This document shows positions 6,211 to 14,570 of a stretch of DNA of 64,000 bases, in pieces. Source of the DNA: Variovorax sp. Root318D1 (GTDB lineage: Bacteria; Pseudomonadota; Gammaproteobacteria; Burkholderiales; Burkholderiaceae_C); the NCBI RefSeq assembly GCF_001424835.1, contig NZ_LMCQ01000012.1, positions 525,829 through 589,828 on the forward strand, read 5' to 3'. Both the position numbers and the translations under genes were made by a program. A model generated the notes under the pieces. It saw only the letters and a list, made by a program, of their open reading frames with translations, was not told the origin of the DNA and made no database searches. Each line of letters opens with the position of its first letter. Positions within the stretch are counted from its first letter, which is position 1.

Positions 6211-8103
6211 TTGTCCTCCATGCGCCGAAGCGGCGAAGCCCTGCCTCCTCCCTCCCACCCCGTGGCCGGCCACGCGCCGGCGCGCAGCGACCGTTCCGAC
6301 TGGGCAACGCTGCGCCGCCTTTTTCCCTATTTGTGGCAATACAAGTGGCGGGTGATCGCCGCGCTCGCCTTCATGGTCGGGGCCAAGGTCGCCAACGTTG
6401 GCGTGCCAGTGTTGCTCAAGAACCTCATCGACACGATGACGCCCAAGCCGGACATGGCGCAGGCGCTCTTGCTCGTGCCCATCGGGCTGTTGCTGGCCTA
6501 CGGCCTGCTGCGGTTCTCGACCGCGCTCTTCGGCGAGTTGCGCGAGCTGATCTTCGCCAAGGCCACCGAGGGCACGGCGCGGCAGATTGCGCTGGAGGTG
6601 TTCGGCCACCTGCATTCGCTGAGCCTGCGCTTTCACCTGGAGCGCCAGACCGGCGGCATGACGCGCGACATCGAGCGCGGCACGCGCGGCGTGCACTCGC
6701 TCATTTCGATGTCGCTCTACAGCATCGTGCCGACCCTCATCGAGCTGGTGCTGGTGCTCACCATTTTGGGCGTGAAGTTCGATTCGCTGTTCGTCTGGAT
6801 CACGGGCGCGGCGCTGGTGCTGTACATCACCTTCACGGTCACGGTGACCGAGTGGCGCACCCAGTTTCGCAAGACCATGAACGAGCTCGACTCGATGGCC
6901 CAGAGCCGAGCCGTCGATTCGCTGCTGAACTACGAAACCGTCAAGTACTTCAACAACGAGGAGTTCGAGGCGAAGCGCTACGACGCCAGCCTGGACCGCT
7001 ACCGCAAGGCGGCCATCAAGAGCCAGCGCACGCTGAGCATGCTCAACATCGGCCAGCAACTGATCATCGCGACCAGCCTGGTGCTGATGCTGTGGCGCGC
7101 CACGTCGGGCGTGGTCGAAGGGCGCATGACGCTCGGAGACCTAGTGATGGTCAACGCCTTCATGATCCAGCTCTACATTCCGCTCAACTTCTTGGGTGTG
7201 ATCTACCGCGAGATCAAGCAGAGCCTGACCGACCTGGACAAGATGTTCGTGCTGATGGAAAAAGAGCGCGAGGTGCGCGATGCGCCGGACGCGCAGCCTT
7301 TGTCTTTACTCCCTCTCGCTCGGAGAGAGGGCGAGGGTGAGGGTGAGAGCAGCGGCGTAGATTCCACCGTCCGCTTCGAAGACGTGAGCTTTGCCTACGA
7401 GTCCGCGCGGCCCATCCTCAAGCACGTGAGCTTCGAGATTCCCGCGGGCAAGACGGTGGCGGTGGTCGGGCCATCGGGTTCCGGCAAGTCCACGCTCGCA
7501 CGCCTTCTCTACCGCTTCTACGACGTGCAGCAGGGCCGCATCACCATCGGCGGGCAAGACATCCGCGAGGTGCAGCAATCGAGCGTACGGCGCGCCATCG
7601 GCATCGTGCCGCAGGACACGGTGCTGTTCAACGATACGGTCGAATACAACATCGCCTATGGCCGCCCTGGCGCCACGCGTGAAGAGGTGGAAAACGCCGC
7701 GCGCGCGGCGCGCATCCACGACTTCATCTCCGCTACGCCCAAGGGCTATGAAACTAGCGTGGGCGAGCGCGGCCTCAAGCTGTCGGGCGGAGAAAAGCAG
7801 CGCGTGGCCATTGCGCGCACGTTGCTCAAGAACCCGCCGATCGTGATCTTCGACGAGGCCACCTCGGCGCTCGACTCGGCCAACGAACGTGCCATTCAAT
7901 CGGAGCTCAAGAGCGCGGCGCAGGACAAGACCACGCTGGTGATCGCGCACCGCCTCTCGACGGTGGTCGATGCGCACGAGATCCTGGTGCTCGAAGCGGG
8001 CGTGATCGTCGAGCGCGGCACGCATGCCGAGCTGCTTGCGAAGCAGGGGCGCTATGCGCAGATGTGGACTTTGCAGAAGAGCGAAGCAACCCCGCTGATG
8101 TAG
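6211..8103 (+). CDS. ABC exporter, permease-ATPase half-transporter (Atm1/HMT type)
   Basis: 630-residue half-transporter of the inner membrane. Six membrane helices lie within about residues 35-330. The ATPase domain follows, with Walker [10 protein letters not shown] at about 420, the signature L-S-G-G-E at about 524, and Walker B I-V-I-F-D-E-A-T-S-A-L at about 545. The N-F-x-T-V-K-Y-F-N-N-E motif of the Atm1/mitochondrial-type exporters is at about 242-255. Those relatives export glutathione-linked metal or sulfur compounds, so heavy-metal or Fe-S related export is likely. Residues of about 367-382 in the linker are encoded by a hairpin repeat (see 7311-7346). Start ATG 6211 has TCCTCC upstream rather than a clear ribosome site. 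Confidence 0.9.
   Translation: MSSMRRSGEALPPPSHPVAGHAPARSDRSDWATLRRLFPYLWQYKWRVIAALAFMVGAKVANVGVPVLLKNLIDTMTPKPDMAQALLLVPIGLLLAYGLLRFSTALFGELRELIFAKATEGTARQIALEVFGHLHSLSLRFHLERQTGGMTRDIERGTRGVHSLISMSLYSIVPTLIELVLVLTILGVKFDSLFVWITGAALVLYITFTVTVTEWRTQFRKTMNELDSMAQSRAVDSLLNYETVKYFNNEEFEAKRYDASLDRYRKAAIKSQRTLSMLNIGQQLIIATSLVLMLWRATSGVVEGRMTLGDLVMVNAFMIQLYIPLNFLGVIYREIKQSLTDLDKMFVLMEKEREVRDAPDAQPLSLLPLARREGEGEGESSGVDSTVRFEDVSFAYESARPILKHVSFEIPAGKTVAVVGPSGSGKSTLARLLYRFYDVQQGRITIGGQDIREVQQSSVRRAIGIVPQDTVLFNDTVEYNIAYGRPGATREEVENAARAARIHDFISATPKGYETSVGERGLKLSGGEKQRVAIARTLLKNPPIVIFDEATSALDSANERAIQSELKSAAQDKTTLVIAHRLSTVVDAHEILVLEAGVIVERGTHAELLAKQGRYAQMWTLQKSEATPLM
7311..7346. repeat. short hairpin repeat R2 inside the ABC exporter gene
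   Basis: CCCTCTC and GAGAGGG arms (7-base stem, 7-base loop) are followed by GCGAGGGTGAGGGTGAG. This is the reverse-complement layout of R1 at 101-140. It lies in frame between the membrane and ATPase domains and encodes a Leu/Pro then Arg/Glu/Gly-rich stretch. Domain-linker placement explains why it is tolerated. Confidence 0.6.
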
Positions 8104-8143
8104 ACCGACCATTCTTCTTTTATATCGATCCAGGAGTTAAGAC

Positions 8144-9082
8144 GTGCCGACCAAGATTCCCCTGCTGGTGCTCAACAGCCTCTCGAGCGCCCACCAGGCC
8201 CAGATTGCCGAGGTCTACGACATGACCTATGCCTTCGACCCCGCCGCCCGCGCCGCCGCCATCGCGGAGCACGGCAAGAAATTTCGCGCGGTGCTGACCA
8301 TCGGCGTGATCGGCATCACGCCCGAAGAGATCGCGGCCATGCCGGCGCTCGAGCTGATCTGCTGCATGGGCGCAGGCTACGAGGGCGTGCCGCTCGACGT
8401 GACCCGCGCGCGCGGCATCGCCACGGCCAATGGCGCGGGGACCAACGACGACTGCGTGGCCGACCACGCCTTCGGCCTCTTGATCAGCATCGTCCGCGGC
8501 TTTCGCCAGCTCGACCGGCTGTGCCGCGAAGGTGTCTGGCGCGAAGAAATTCCGCAGCCGCCGAACGTGTCGGGCAAGAAGCTCGGCATCCTCGGGCTCG
8601 GCACCATCGGCCAGAAGATCGCCAAGCGCGCCGCGGCGTTCGACATGCAGATCGGCTATCACAACCGCAAGCCGCGCGAAGGCGCAACGCACCGCTACTT
8701 CGACGACCTGAAATCGCTCGCCACCTGGGCCGACTTTTTGGTGCTGGCCGCGCCGGGCGGTCCGTCCACGCGCCACCTCGTGAATGCCGAGGTGCTCGAC
8801 GCGCTCGGACCGCATGGCTTTCTGGTCAGCATCGGCCGCGGCAGCGTGGTCGATACCGAGGCGCTGGCCGCTGCGCTGCGAGAGAGCTGCATTGCGGGCG
8901 CGGGCCTCGACGTGTACGAGAGCGAACCCAAGCGGCCTGAGCCGCTGATCGGGCTGGACAACGTGCTGCTGACGCCGCACATGGCGGGGTGGTCGCCGGA
9001 AGCGACGCAGAAGTCGGTGGACCATTTCCTCGCGAATGCCGAAGGGCACTTCGCAGGCCGCGGCGTTTTGACGCCGATCTGA
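8144..9082 (+). CDS. D-isomer-specific 2-hydroxyacid dehydrogenase
   Basis: 312-residue cytoplasmic NAD(P)-dependent oxidoreductase of 2-hydroxy/2-keto acids. The Rossmann motif is G-I-L-G-L-G-T-I-G at about 148-156. The substrate-binding loop is M-G-A-G-Y-E-G, the catalytic Arg is in S-I-G-R-G-S-V-V-D, Glu is in Y-E-S-E-P, and His is in L-T-P-H-M-A-G. GTG 8144 is the start because CAGGAG lies 8 bases upstream. The family includes glyoxylate/hydroxypyruvate reductases; substrate cannot be fixed. Residue N-R-K after the second strand suggests NADPH use, which is inference. Confidence 0.9.
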   Translation: MPTKIPLLVLNSLSSAHQAQIAEVYDMTYAFDPAARAAAIAEHGKKFRAVLTIGVIGITPEEIAAMPALELICCMGAGYEGVPLDVTRARGIATANGAGTNDDCVADHAFGLLISIVRGFRQLDRLCREGVWREEIPQPPNVSGKKLGILGLGTIGQKIAKRAAAFDMQIGYHNRKPREGATHRYFDDLKSLATWADFLVLAAPGGPSTRHLVNAEVLDALGPHGFLVSIGRGSVVDTEALAAALRESCIAGAGLDVYESEPKRPEPLIGLDNVLLTPHMAGWSPEATQKSVDHFLANAEGHFAGRGVLTPI

Positions 9083-9088
9083 GGTCTT

Positions 9089-9126
9089 GCTCCTTCCCCC
9101 GCTGGGGGAAGGCTGGGATGGGGGCG
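9089..9126. repeat. short hairpin repeat R3
   Basis: CCTTCCCCC / GGGGGAAGG arms with a 3-base loop, followed by CTGGGATGGGGGC. It forms an inverted pair with R4 in the 109-base gap between convergent genes, so it may also help terminate transcription. It is a variant of the R1/R2 layout. Confidence 0.55.
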
Positions 9127-9154
9127 GGCAGGGCGCTCGATGAATACGCCGCTT

Positions 9155-9189
9155 GCCCCCACCCCAACCCTCCCCCGGAAGGGGGGAGT
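9155..9189. repeat. short hairpin repeat R4
   Basis: GCCCCCACCCCAACC followed by CTCCCCC / GGGGGGAG arms. It is oriented opposite to R3 about 30 bases away, the usual head-to-head arrangement of REP pairs. It ends 3 bases from the amidase stop codon. Confidence 0.55.
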
Positions 9190-9191
9190 TA

Positions 9192-10634
9192 TCAAGCCAG
9201 GGCCGGAGGGCGATGAGACGCCCAGCCGCACGCCTGGTCATACGCATACCCGAGCCGCAGCACGTCGAGATCCGCATGGATCGGCCCCGCGAGCTGCAGC
9301 CCCATCGGCAGTCCGCCCTCGCCAAAACCCGCGCGCACGTTCAGCGTAGGCAATCCCGCCAGCGTGAACGGCGTGACGATCTCCATCCACCGGTGGTACG
9401 TGTCGCTCGGCACGCCGGCCACTTCGGCGGGCCAATGCAGTTCGGCATCGAACGGGAACACTTGGGCGGTCGGCGCCAGCACGAAATCGAAGCGTTCGAA
9501 GAGCTTGAGGAACGCGCGGTACACGTTCGATCGATAGAGCGAGGCTTGGTAAAGCGAGGCCGCATCGAGATGCCGGCTCTGTTCGATTTCCCATTGCGCC
9601 TCGGGCTTGAGCTGGGCAAACAGCTTCGGGTCGCTCAGATAGGCGCCGAGCTTGCCGCCCACCAGCAATTGCCGCAGCCGTAGCCAGGCGCTCCAGTTGT
9701 GTTCGCGCTGCACGTCCAGGGTGCAGGGCTCGACCTCGCAGCCGAGCGTGCGAAAGGTGCCCAGCGCGCTTTCGCACAGTTCGCGGATGCCCGGTGCGAG
9801 CGGCAGATCTGGCCAGACGCTGCCGAGCCAGCCGATACGCAGGCCCTTCACTTCGGCGTTGAGCTGCAGCGCGTCGGGCGAAGGCAGCGGCTGCGGCGAC
9901 GACAGCGGCACGCGCGCATCGAAGCCCGCCTGCACCGCGAGCAGCCGCGCCGCGTCTTCCACCGTGCGGCCCATGGGGCCTTCGGTGCCCAGTTGCTGGA
10001 AGAACAGCTCCTGCTCGGGATCTCCCGGCACGCGTCCGCGCGAGGGCCGCATGCCGATCACGTTGTTGAACGCTGCCGGGTTGCGCAGCGAGCCCATCAT
10101 GTCGCTGCCGTCGGCCACCGGCAGCATGCCAAGGGCCAGCGCCACGGCCGCGCCGCCGCTGCTGCCGCCGGCGCTGCGCTTGGGCGCATAGGCGTTGCGG
10201 GTGATGCCGAACACCGTGTTGTAGGTGTTCGAGCCCAGGCCGAATTCGGGCGTGTTGGTCTTGCCGATCACGATGGCGCCGGCCTCGCGCATGCGCGCGA
10301 CGTGCAGGCTGTCGGCCCGCGCCGGGGAGCGCGGCGAAAGCGGCGAACCCATGGAGGTCGGCAGGCCGGCCGCGTGGCTCAGGTCCTTCACGCCCAACGG
10401 AAACCCGTGCATCCACCCGCGCCGTTCGCCGCGCGCCAGCTCGGCGTCGCGCTCGCTTGCTTCGGCCAGCAGCACTTCGGGCTCGCGCAGCGAAACGATG
10501 GCGTTGAAGCGCGGGTTGAGCGCTTCGATGCGCGCCAGCGAGGCTTGCATCAGTTCGCGGCACGACACGCTGCGGGACGCGATGCGGCGCGAAAGCTCGG
10601 TGGCGGTGAGTTCGAGGATGTCGGCAGGCGGCAT
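9192..10634 (-). CDS. amidase (amidase-signature family)
   Basis: 480-residue amidase-signature hydrolase. The Ser-cisSer-Lys triad is visible: Lys83 in G-V-K-D-L, Ser158 in A-G-G-S-S-G-G, and the nucleophile Ser182 in G-S-D-M-M-G-S-L-R-N-P. The usual D-T-G-G-S is D-M-M-G-S here, a variant I recall from one amidase subgroup. The enzyme hydrolyses a carboxamide to acid and ammonia; the substrate is unknown. It is divergent from the LysR gene at 10727 with a 92-base shared upstream region, so that regulator may act on it. Confidence 0.9.
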   Translation of the reverse strand: MPPADILELTATELSRRIASRSVSCRELMQASLARIEALNPRFNAIVSLREPEVLLAEASERDAELARGERRGWMHGFPLGVKDLSHAAGLPTSMGSPLSPRSPARADSLHVARMREAGAIVIGKTNTPEFGLGSNTYNTVFGITRNAYAPKRSAGGSSGGAAVALALGMLPVADGSDMMGSLRNPAAFNNVIGMRPSRGRVPGDPEQELFFQQLGTEGPMGRTVEDAARLLAVQAGFDARVPLSSPQPLPSPDALQLNAEVKGLRIGWLGSVWPDLPLAPGIRELCESALGTFRTLGCEVEPCTLDVQREHNWSAWLRLRQLLVGGKLGAYLSDPKLFAQLKPEAQWEIEQSRHLDAASLYQASLYRSNVYRAFLKLFERFDFVLAPTAQVFPFDAELHWPAEVAGVPSDTYHRWMEIVTPFTLAGLPTLNVRAGFGEGGLPMGLQLAGPIHADLDVLRLGYAYDQACGWASHRPPALA

Positions 10635-10712
10635 GGCGATGGCGATCCGGTGAGGAGGGGTCTTCGAGAACCTTAGTATGTGCCAGGGGCCCGCAGCCGG
10701 CCTTCACACGGA

Positions 10713-10718
10713 CATAAT
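10713..10718 (+). promoter_or_regulatory. -10-like box 8 bases before the LysR start
   Basis: CATAAT ends 8 bases before ATG 10727, with CGCCGCGT between and no Shine-Dalgarno sequence. Transcription from it would begin at or next to the start codon. No convincing -35 box was seen. Confidence 0.45.
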
Positions 10719-10726
10719 CGCCGCGT

Positions 10727-11716
10727 ATGGAAACCAAGTGGCTCGAAGACTTCATCAGCCTGGCGGAAACGCGCAGCTTCAGCCGCTCCGCCCAATTGAG
10801 GCACGTCACCCAGCCGGCGTTCTCGCGCCGCATCCAGGCGCTCGAGGGCTGGGCGGGCACCGACCTGGTCGATCGCAGTTCGTACCCCACGCGCCTCACA
10901 CCCGCGGGCCAGACGCTCTACAGCCAGGCCATCGAGATGCTGCAGTCGCTGCAGAGCACCCGCGCCATGCTGCGCGGCCATTCGGCAGCCGGGCAGGACG
11001 TGATCGAAATCGCGGTGCCGCACACCCTGGCCTTCACCTTTTTTCCCTCCTGGGTGACCAGCCTGCGCGAGCACTTCGGCCCCATCAAGAGCCGGCTCAT
11101 CGCGCTCAACGTGCACGACGCCGTGCTGCGCCTGGTGGAAGGCAGCTGCGACCTGCTGATTGCCTACCACCACCCTTCGCAGCCGCTGCAGCTCGATGCC
11201 AACAAGTACGAGATGGTCAGCCTGGGCGAGGAAACCGTGGCGCCCTGGGTCAAGGCCGATGCCGACGGGGCGCCGCGCTTCCGCCTGCCCGGCCGGCCGG
11301 GCCAGCCGCTGCCTTACCTGGGCTACGCGCCCGGCGCCTACCTTGGACGCGTGGTCGACCAGCTGCTGAAGGAGTCGGGCACCGCCATTCACCTCGACCG
11401 GGTCTATGAAACCGACATGGCCGAGGGGCTGAAGGTCATGGCGCTCGAAGGCCATGGCATCGCCTTTCTGCCGCAGAGCGCGGTGCGCAAGGAGATCAAG
11501 TCGCGCAAGCTCGTGAGCGCGCTGCCGCCCGAGATCGACAGCCTGGAGGCGACGATGGAAATCCGCGCCTACCGCGAGCGGCCCGGCATGTCGGTGCCGG
11601 TGAAGACCAGCACCGGCCGATCCTCCAAGGCCGCTGCGGCGTCGGAGGGCTTGCAGCCCAAGCGCACGGCCGACGCCCTGTGGTCATACCTTGTCGGCGC
11701 CCAGCCACCGCATTGA
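10727..11716 (+). CDS. LysR-type regulator, HypT/YjiE-like
   Basis: 329 residues. The N-terminal winged helix-turn-helix runs over about 1-60 (M-E-T-K-W-L-E-D-F, then R-S-F-S-R-S-A and T-Q-P-A-F-S-R-R-I-Q-A-L-E). The effector domain ends with A-L-E-G-H-G-I-A-F-L-P-Q-S. The opening E-T-K-W-L, the R-x-S-Y-P turn and the A-Y-L-G-R segment recall E. coli HypT (YjiE), a hypochlorite-responsive LysR protein; the resemblance is by eye. It is divergent from the amidase and followed after 185 bases by aspA, so either or both may be targets. Confidence 0.85.
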   Translation: METKWLEDFISLAETRSFSRSAQLRHVTQPAFSRRIQALEGWAGTDLVDRSSYPTRLTPAGQTLYSQAIEMLQSLQSTRAMLRGHSAAGQDVIEIAVPHTLAFTFFPSWVTSLREHFGPIKSRLIALNVHDAVLRLVEGSCDLLIAYHHPSQPLQLDANKYEMVSLGEETVAPWVKADADGAPRFRLPGRPGQPLPYLGYAPGAYLGRVVDQLLKESGTAIHLDRVYETDMAEGLKVMALEGHGIAFLPQSAVRKEIKSRKLVSALPPEIDSLEATMEIRAYRERPGMSVPVKTSTGRSSKAAAASEGLQPKRTADALWSYLVGAQPPH

Positions 11717-11736
11717 GGTGGATTGACCCGCCGGAT

Positions 11737-11751
11737 TTGTGCATTGCACAA
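11737..11751. promoter_or_regulatory. perfect palindrome upstream of aspA
   Basis: TTGTGCA-T-TGCACAA is a perfect 7-1-7 inverted repeat directly followed by CTATAAAT (a -10-like TATAAA at 11754-11759). It therefore covers the -10/-35 spacer, where a bound repressor would block polymerase. The core fits TGC-N3-GCA, a pattern described for PhaR-type repressors, but LysR, GntR or other factors are equally possible. Confidence 0.55.
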
Positions 11752-11901
11752 TCTATAAATGCCGCGCATAGGACCCCCCGCAAACGGCATTGGCTTTGCC
11801 GGCTGGGCGCCACTACAGTCGCGGCAGTTTTTGCCGCTGTCACACAGCAAACTTCCGGCACGCGCCACCCGCGTGCTTTTTTTTAAGCCGAGGAACCCCG
11901 T

Positions 11902-13353
11902 ATGAGCCCGAATTTCAGGACCGAACACGACTTTCTCGGCGAGAAACAGATTCCTGCCTTTGCCTACTGGGGCGTGCACACGGCGCGCGCGGTCGAGAAC
12001 TTCGCCATCTCCGGCACCCGCGTCTCGGCCATGCCCGAACTGGTGCGCGCACTGGCCTTCGTGAAGAAGGCGGCCACCCGCGCCAACGCCGACCTGGGCG
12101 CCATCGACCGCGACCGCGCGGCCGCGATCATCCTGGCCTGCGAGGACCTCATCGAGGGCAAGCTGCTCGACGAATTCGTGGTCGACGTGATTCAGGGCGG
12201 CGCGGGCACCTCGACCAACATGAATGCCAACGAGGTGATCTGCAACCTCGCGCTCGAGAAGCTCGGCCACGAAAAAGGCCGCTACGACGTGCTTCACCCC
12301 AACGACCACGTCAACGCCTCGCAGAGCACCAACGACGTCTATCCAACGGCGGTGCGGCTGGCGCTGTGGTTTGCCATCGGCCGGCTGCTCGAATCCATGG
12401 CCGCGCTGCGCAAGAGCTTCGAAGCCAAGGCGCTCGAGTTCAAGGACATCCTCAAGATCGGCCGCACCCAACTGCAAGACGCCGTGCCCATGACGCTGGG
12501 CCAGGAGTTCCTGACCTACGCCATCATGATCGGCGAGGACGAGGCACGGCTCGGCGAGGCGCGCGCGCTCATCGAGGAAATCAACCTCGGCGCCACCGCC
12601 ATCGGTACCGGCATCAACGCGCCGCATGGCTATGCCAACCTGGCTTGCCAGTACCTGGCCGAGCAGACCGGCGTGCCGCTCAAGCAGTCGGCCAACCTCA
12701 TCGAGGCCACGCAGGACACCGGCGCCTTCGTGCAGCTGTCGGGCGTGCTCAAGCGCGTGGCGTGCAAGCTGAGCAAGACCTGCAACGACCTGCGCCTTTT
12801 GTCCAGCGGCCCGCAGGCGGGCTTCGGCGAAATCCGCCTGCCGCCGCGCCAGGCCGGCTCGTCGATCATGCCGGGCAAGGTGAATCCGGTCATTCCGGAA
12901 GTGATGAACCAGGTGGCTTTCGAGGTTATCGGCAACGACATCACGGTGACGATGGCGTCGGAGGCCGGTCAGCTGCAGCTCAATGCCTTCGAGCCGATCA
13001 TGGGATGGAGCCTGTTCAAGAGCATCCTTCACCTGGGCAATGCCTGCACCACGCTGCGGCAGAACTGCGTCGACGGCATCGAGGCGAACCGCGAGTTCCT
13101 GGCGAAGCGGGTGCGGGAGTCGGTCACGCTGGTCACCGCCCTCAATCCGCTGATCGGCTACGAAAAGGCGGCGCTGATCGCAAAAACCGCGCTGGCCACC
13201 GGCGGGCCGATCGACCTGGTGGCCGAATCGCTCGGCATCATGACGCGCGCAGAGATGGAAGCGCTCCTCGTGCCAGAAAACCTGACCCAGCCGGTGCGCC
13301 TGTCCGCGCCGGTGCCACCCGCTGCCGAGCCCTCGGGCACAAAGGCTGCTTAG
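11902..13353 (+). CDS. aspA: aspartate ammonia-lyase
   Basis: 483-residue member of the fumarase/aspartase superfamily that converts aspartate to fumarate and ammonia in the cytoplasm. Diagnostic segments are G-G-A-G-T-S-T-N-M-N-A-N-E, N-A-S-Q-S-T-N-D-V-Y-P-T and the mobile signature loop G-S-S-I-M-P-G-K-V-N-P at about 318-328, whose Ser is the catalytic base. Length fits aspartase. It lies upstream of the Glu/Asp uptake system gltIJKL, so imported aspartate can be fed to the TCA cycle. Fumarase C is the main alternative; the opening F-L-G-E-K and the neighbours favour aspartase. Confidence 0.9.
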   Translation: MSPNFRTEHDFLGEKQIPAFAYWGVHTARAVENFAISGTRVSAMPELVRALAFVKKAATRANADLGAIDRDRAAAIILACEDLIEGKLLDEFVVDVIQGGAGTSTNMNANEVICNLALEKLGHEKGRYDVLHPNDHVNASQSTNDVYPTAVRLALWFAIGRLLESMAALRKSFEAKALEFKDILKIGRTQLQDAVPMTLGQEFLTYAIMIGEDEARLGEARALIEEINLGATAIGTGINAPHGYANLACQYLAEQTGVPLKQSANLIEATQDTGAFVQLSGVLKRVACKLSKTCNDLRLLSSGPQAGFGEIRLPPRQAGSSIMPGKVNPVIPEVMNQVAFEVIGNDITVTMASEAGQLQLNAFEPIMGWSLFKSILHLGNACTTLRQNCVDGIEANREFLAKRVRESVTLVTALNPLIGYEKAALIAKTALATGGPIDLVAESLGIMTRAEMEALLVPENLTQPVRLSAPVPPAAEPSGTKAA

Positions 13354-13525
13354 TGAAAGTCGGACAATGCCTATGGGTTCACCTGCACCACGACGGCGCC
13401 TCGGCGCGCGTGGCCGGTGCGGGCGTCACCAAGAATGCACCGGGTTGGCCCGGGTATTCCCCAAGACGTGAATGTCTAGAATTTCGTTGTATCTGTATCT
13501 CTTAGTCACCCTCAGGAGTTTCCAC

Positions 13526-14428
13526 ATGAATAAGCAAGTATTGGCATTGGCGATCGCGGCACTGGCCGCAGGCAGCGCCTTTGCGCAGGCCAATGACACC
13601 CTGGCCAAGATCAAGGCCTCGGGCAGCATCACCGAGGGTGTGCGCGAGTCCTCCGGCCTGTCGTACACGCTGGGTAACGGGCAATACACCGGTTTCCACT
13701 ACGACGTCTGCGCCAACATCATCCGCGACATCCAGAAGCACCTGGGCCTCGCCAAGCTCGAAACCAAGTACCAGCCCGTGACCTCGCAAAACCGCGTGCC
13801 GCTGGTGCAGAACGGTACCGTCGACCTCGAGTGCGGTTCCACCACCAACAACGCCACGCGGCAAAAGGACGTTTCCTTCGCAGTGACCACCTACGTCGAG
13901 GAAGTGCGCATCGCGGTCAAGGCCAATTCGGGCATCAACTCGATCAAGGACCTCAACGGCAAGACCGTGGCCACCACCACCGGCACCACCTCGGTCCAGA
14001 CCCTGCGCAAGAACGAGCGCGCCGGCGGCATCGACTTCAAGGAACTCTATGGCAAGGACCACTCCGACAGCTTCCTGCTGCTCGAGTCGGGCCGCGCCGA
14101 CGCCTTTGTGATGGACGGTTCCATCCTGGCCTCGAACATCGCCAAGTCCAAGTCGCCTGCCGAGTACAAGATCGTCGGCGAAGTGCTCAGCGTCGAGCCC
14201 ATCGCCATCATGATCCGCAAGGACGACCCCGCTTTCAAGAAGGTGGTGGACGACAGCATCAAGGGACAGATCAAGAACGGCGATCTCGCCAAGCTCTGGG
14301 ACAAGTGGTTCCTGAAGCCGATCCCCCCGGCCAATGTCACGGTCAACCTGCCGTTGTCCGACGCCACGAAGTCGGCCTGGGCCAACCCGAACGACAAGCC
14401 AATGGAAGAGTACGCCGCCAAGAAGTAA
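13526..14428 (+). CDS. gltI: glutamate/aspartate ABC transporter periplasmic binding protein
   Basis: 300-residue type-3 solute-binding protein. It has a Sec signal peptide (M-N-K-Q-V-L-A-L-A-I-A...A-F-A-Q) cleaved near residue 21. The mature part opens with D-T-L-A-K-I-K-A-S-G-S-I-T-E-G-V and contains G-F-H-Y-D-V-C-A-N-I, as in GltI. A Cys pair (Y-D-V-C and L-E-C-G-S) may form the disulfide of this family. Start ATG 13526 has CAGGAG 9 bases upstream; an ATG at 13472 would spoil the signal peptide. It captures Glu/Asp in the periplasm for GltJK-GltL. Confidence 0.93.
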   Translation: MNKQVLALAIAALAAGSAFAQANDTLAKIKASGSITEGVRESSGLSYTLGNGQYTGFHYDVCANIIRDIQKHLGLAKLETKYQPVTSQNRVPLVQNGTVDLECGSTTNNATRQKDVSFAVTTYVEEVRIAVKANSGINSIKDLNGKTVATTTGTTSVQTLRKNERAGGIDFKELYGKDHSDSFLLLESGRADAFVMDGSILASNIAKSKSPAEYKIVGEVLSVEPIAIMIRKDDPAFKKVVDDSIKGQIKNGDLAKLWDKWFLKPIPPANVTVNLPLSDATKSAWANPNDKPMEEYAAKK

Positions 14429-14450
14429 ACACGGCAAGGTCATCCGCGCA

Positions 14451-14481
14451 ACGCCCGCCGCCCCCGGCGGGCGTTTGTTTT
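14451..14481 (+). terminator. hairpin with short T-run between gltI and gltJ (likely attenuator)
   Basis: ACGCCCGCCG / CGGCGGGCGT, a 10-base perfect stem with a CCCC loop, is followed by TTGTTTTC. It lies 23 bases after the gltI stop inside the operon. Partial termination here would give more binding protein than membrane components, a common arrangement in ABC importer operons. The stem may equally stabilise the upstream mRNA end. Confidence 0.7.
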
Positions 14482-14570
14482 CGCAAATGCAGCGCAATGC
14501 GGCACGCGGGCACGGCCTCTGCATGCAAACTGGCTAGCAGTCTGGAAATCTGAAAGAAGGAGAGTCCCCG

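Noticed and set aside
9089..9189. A simple rho-independent terminator pair
   Set aside because: The stems lack T-runs, and the flanking CCCACCCC tracts match the other short hairpin repeats; termination may be a side effect.
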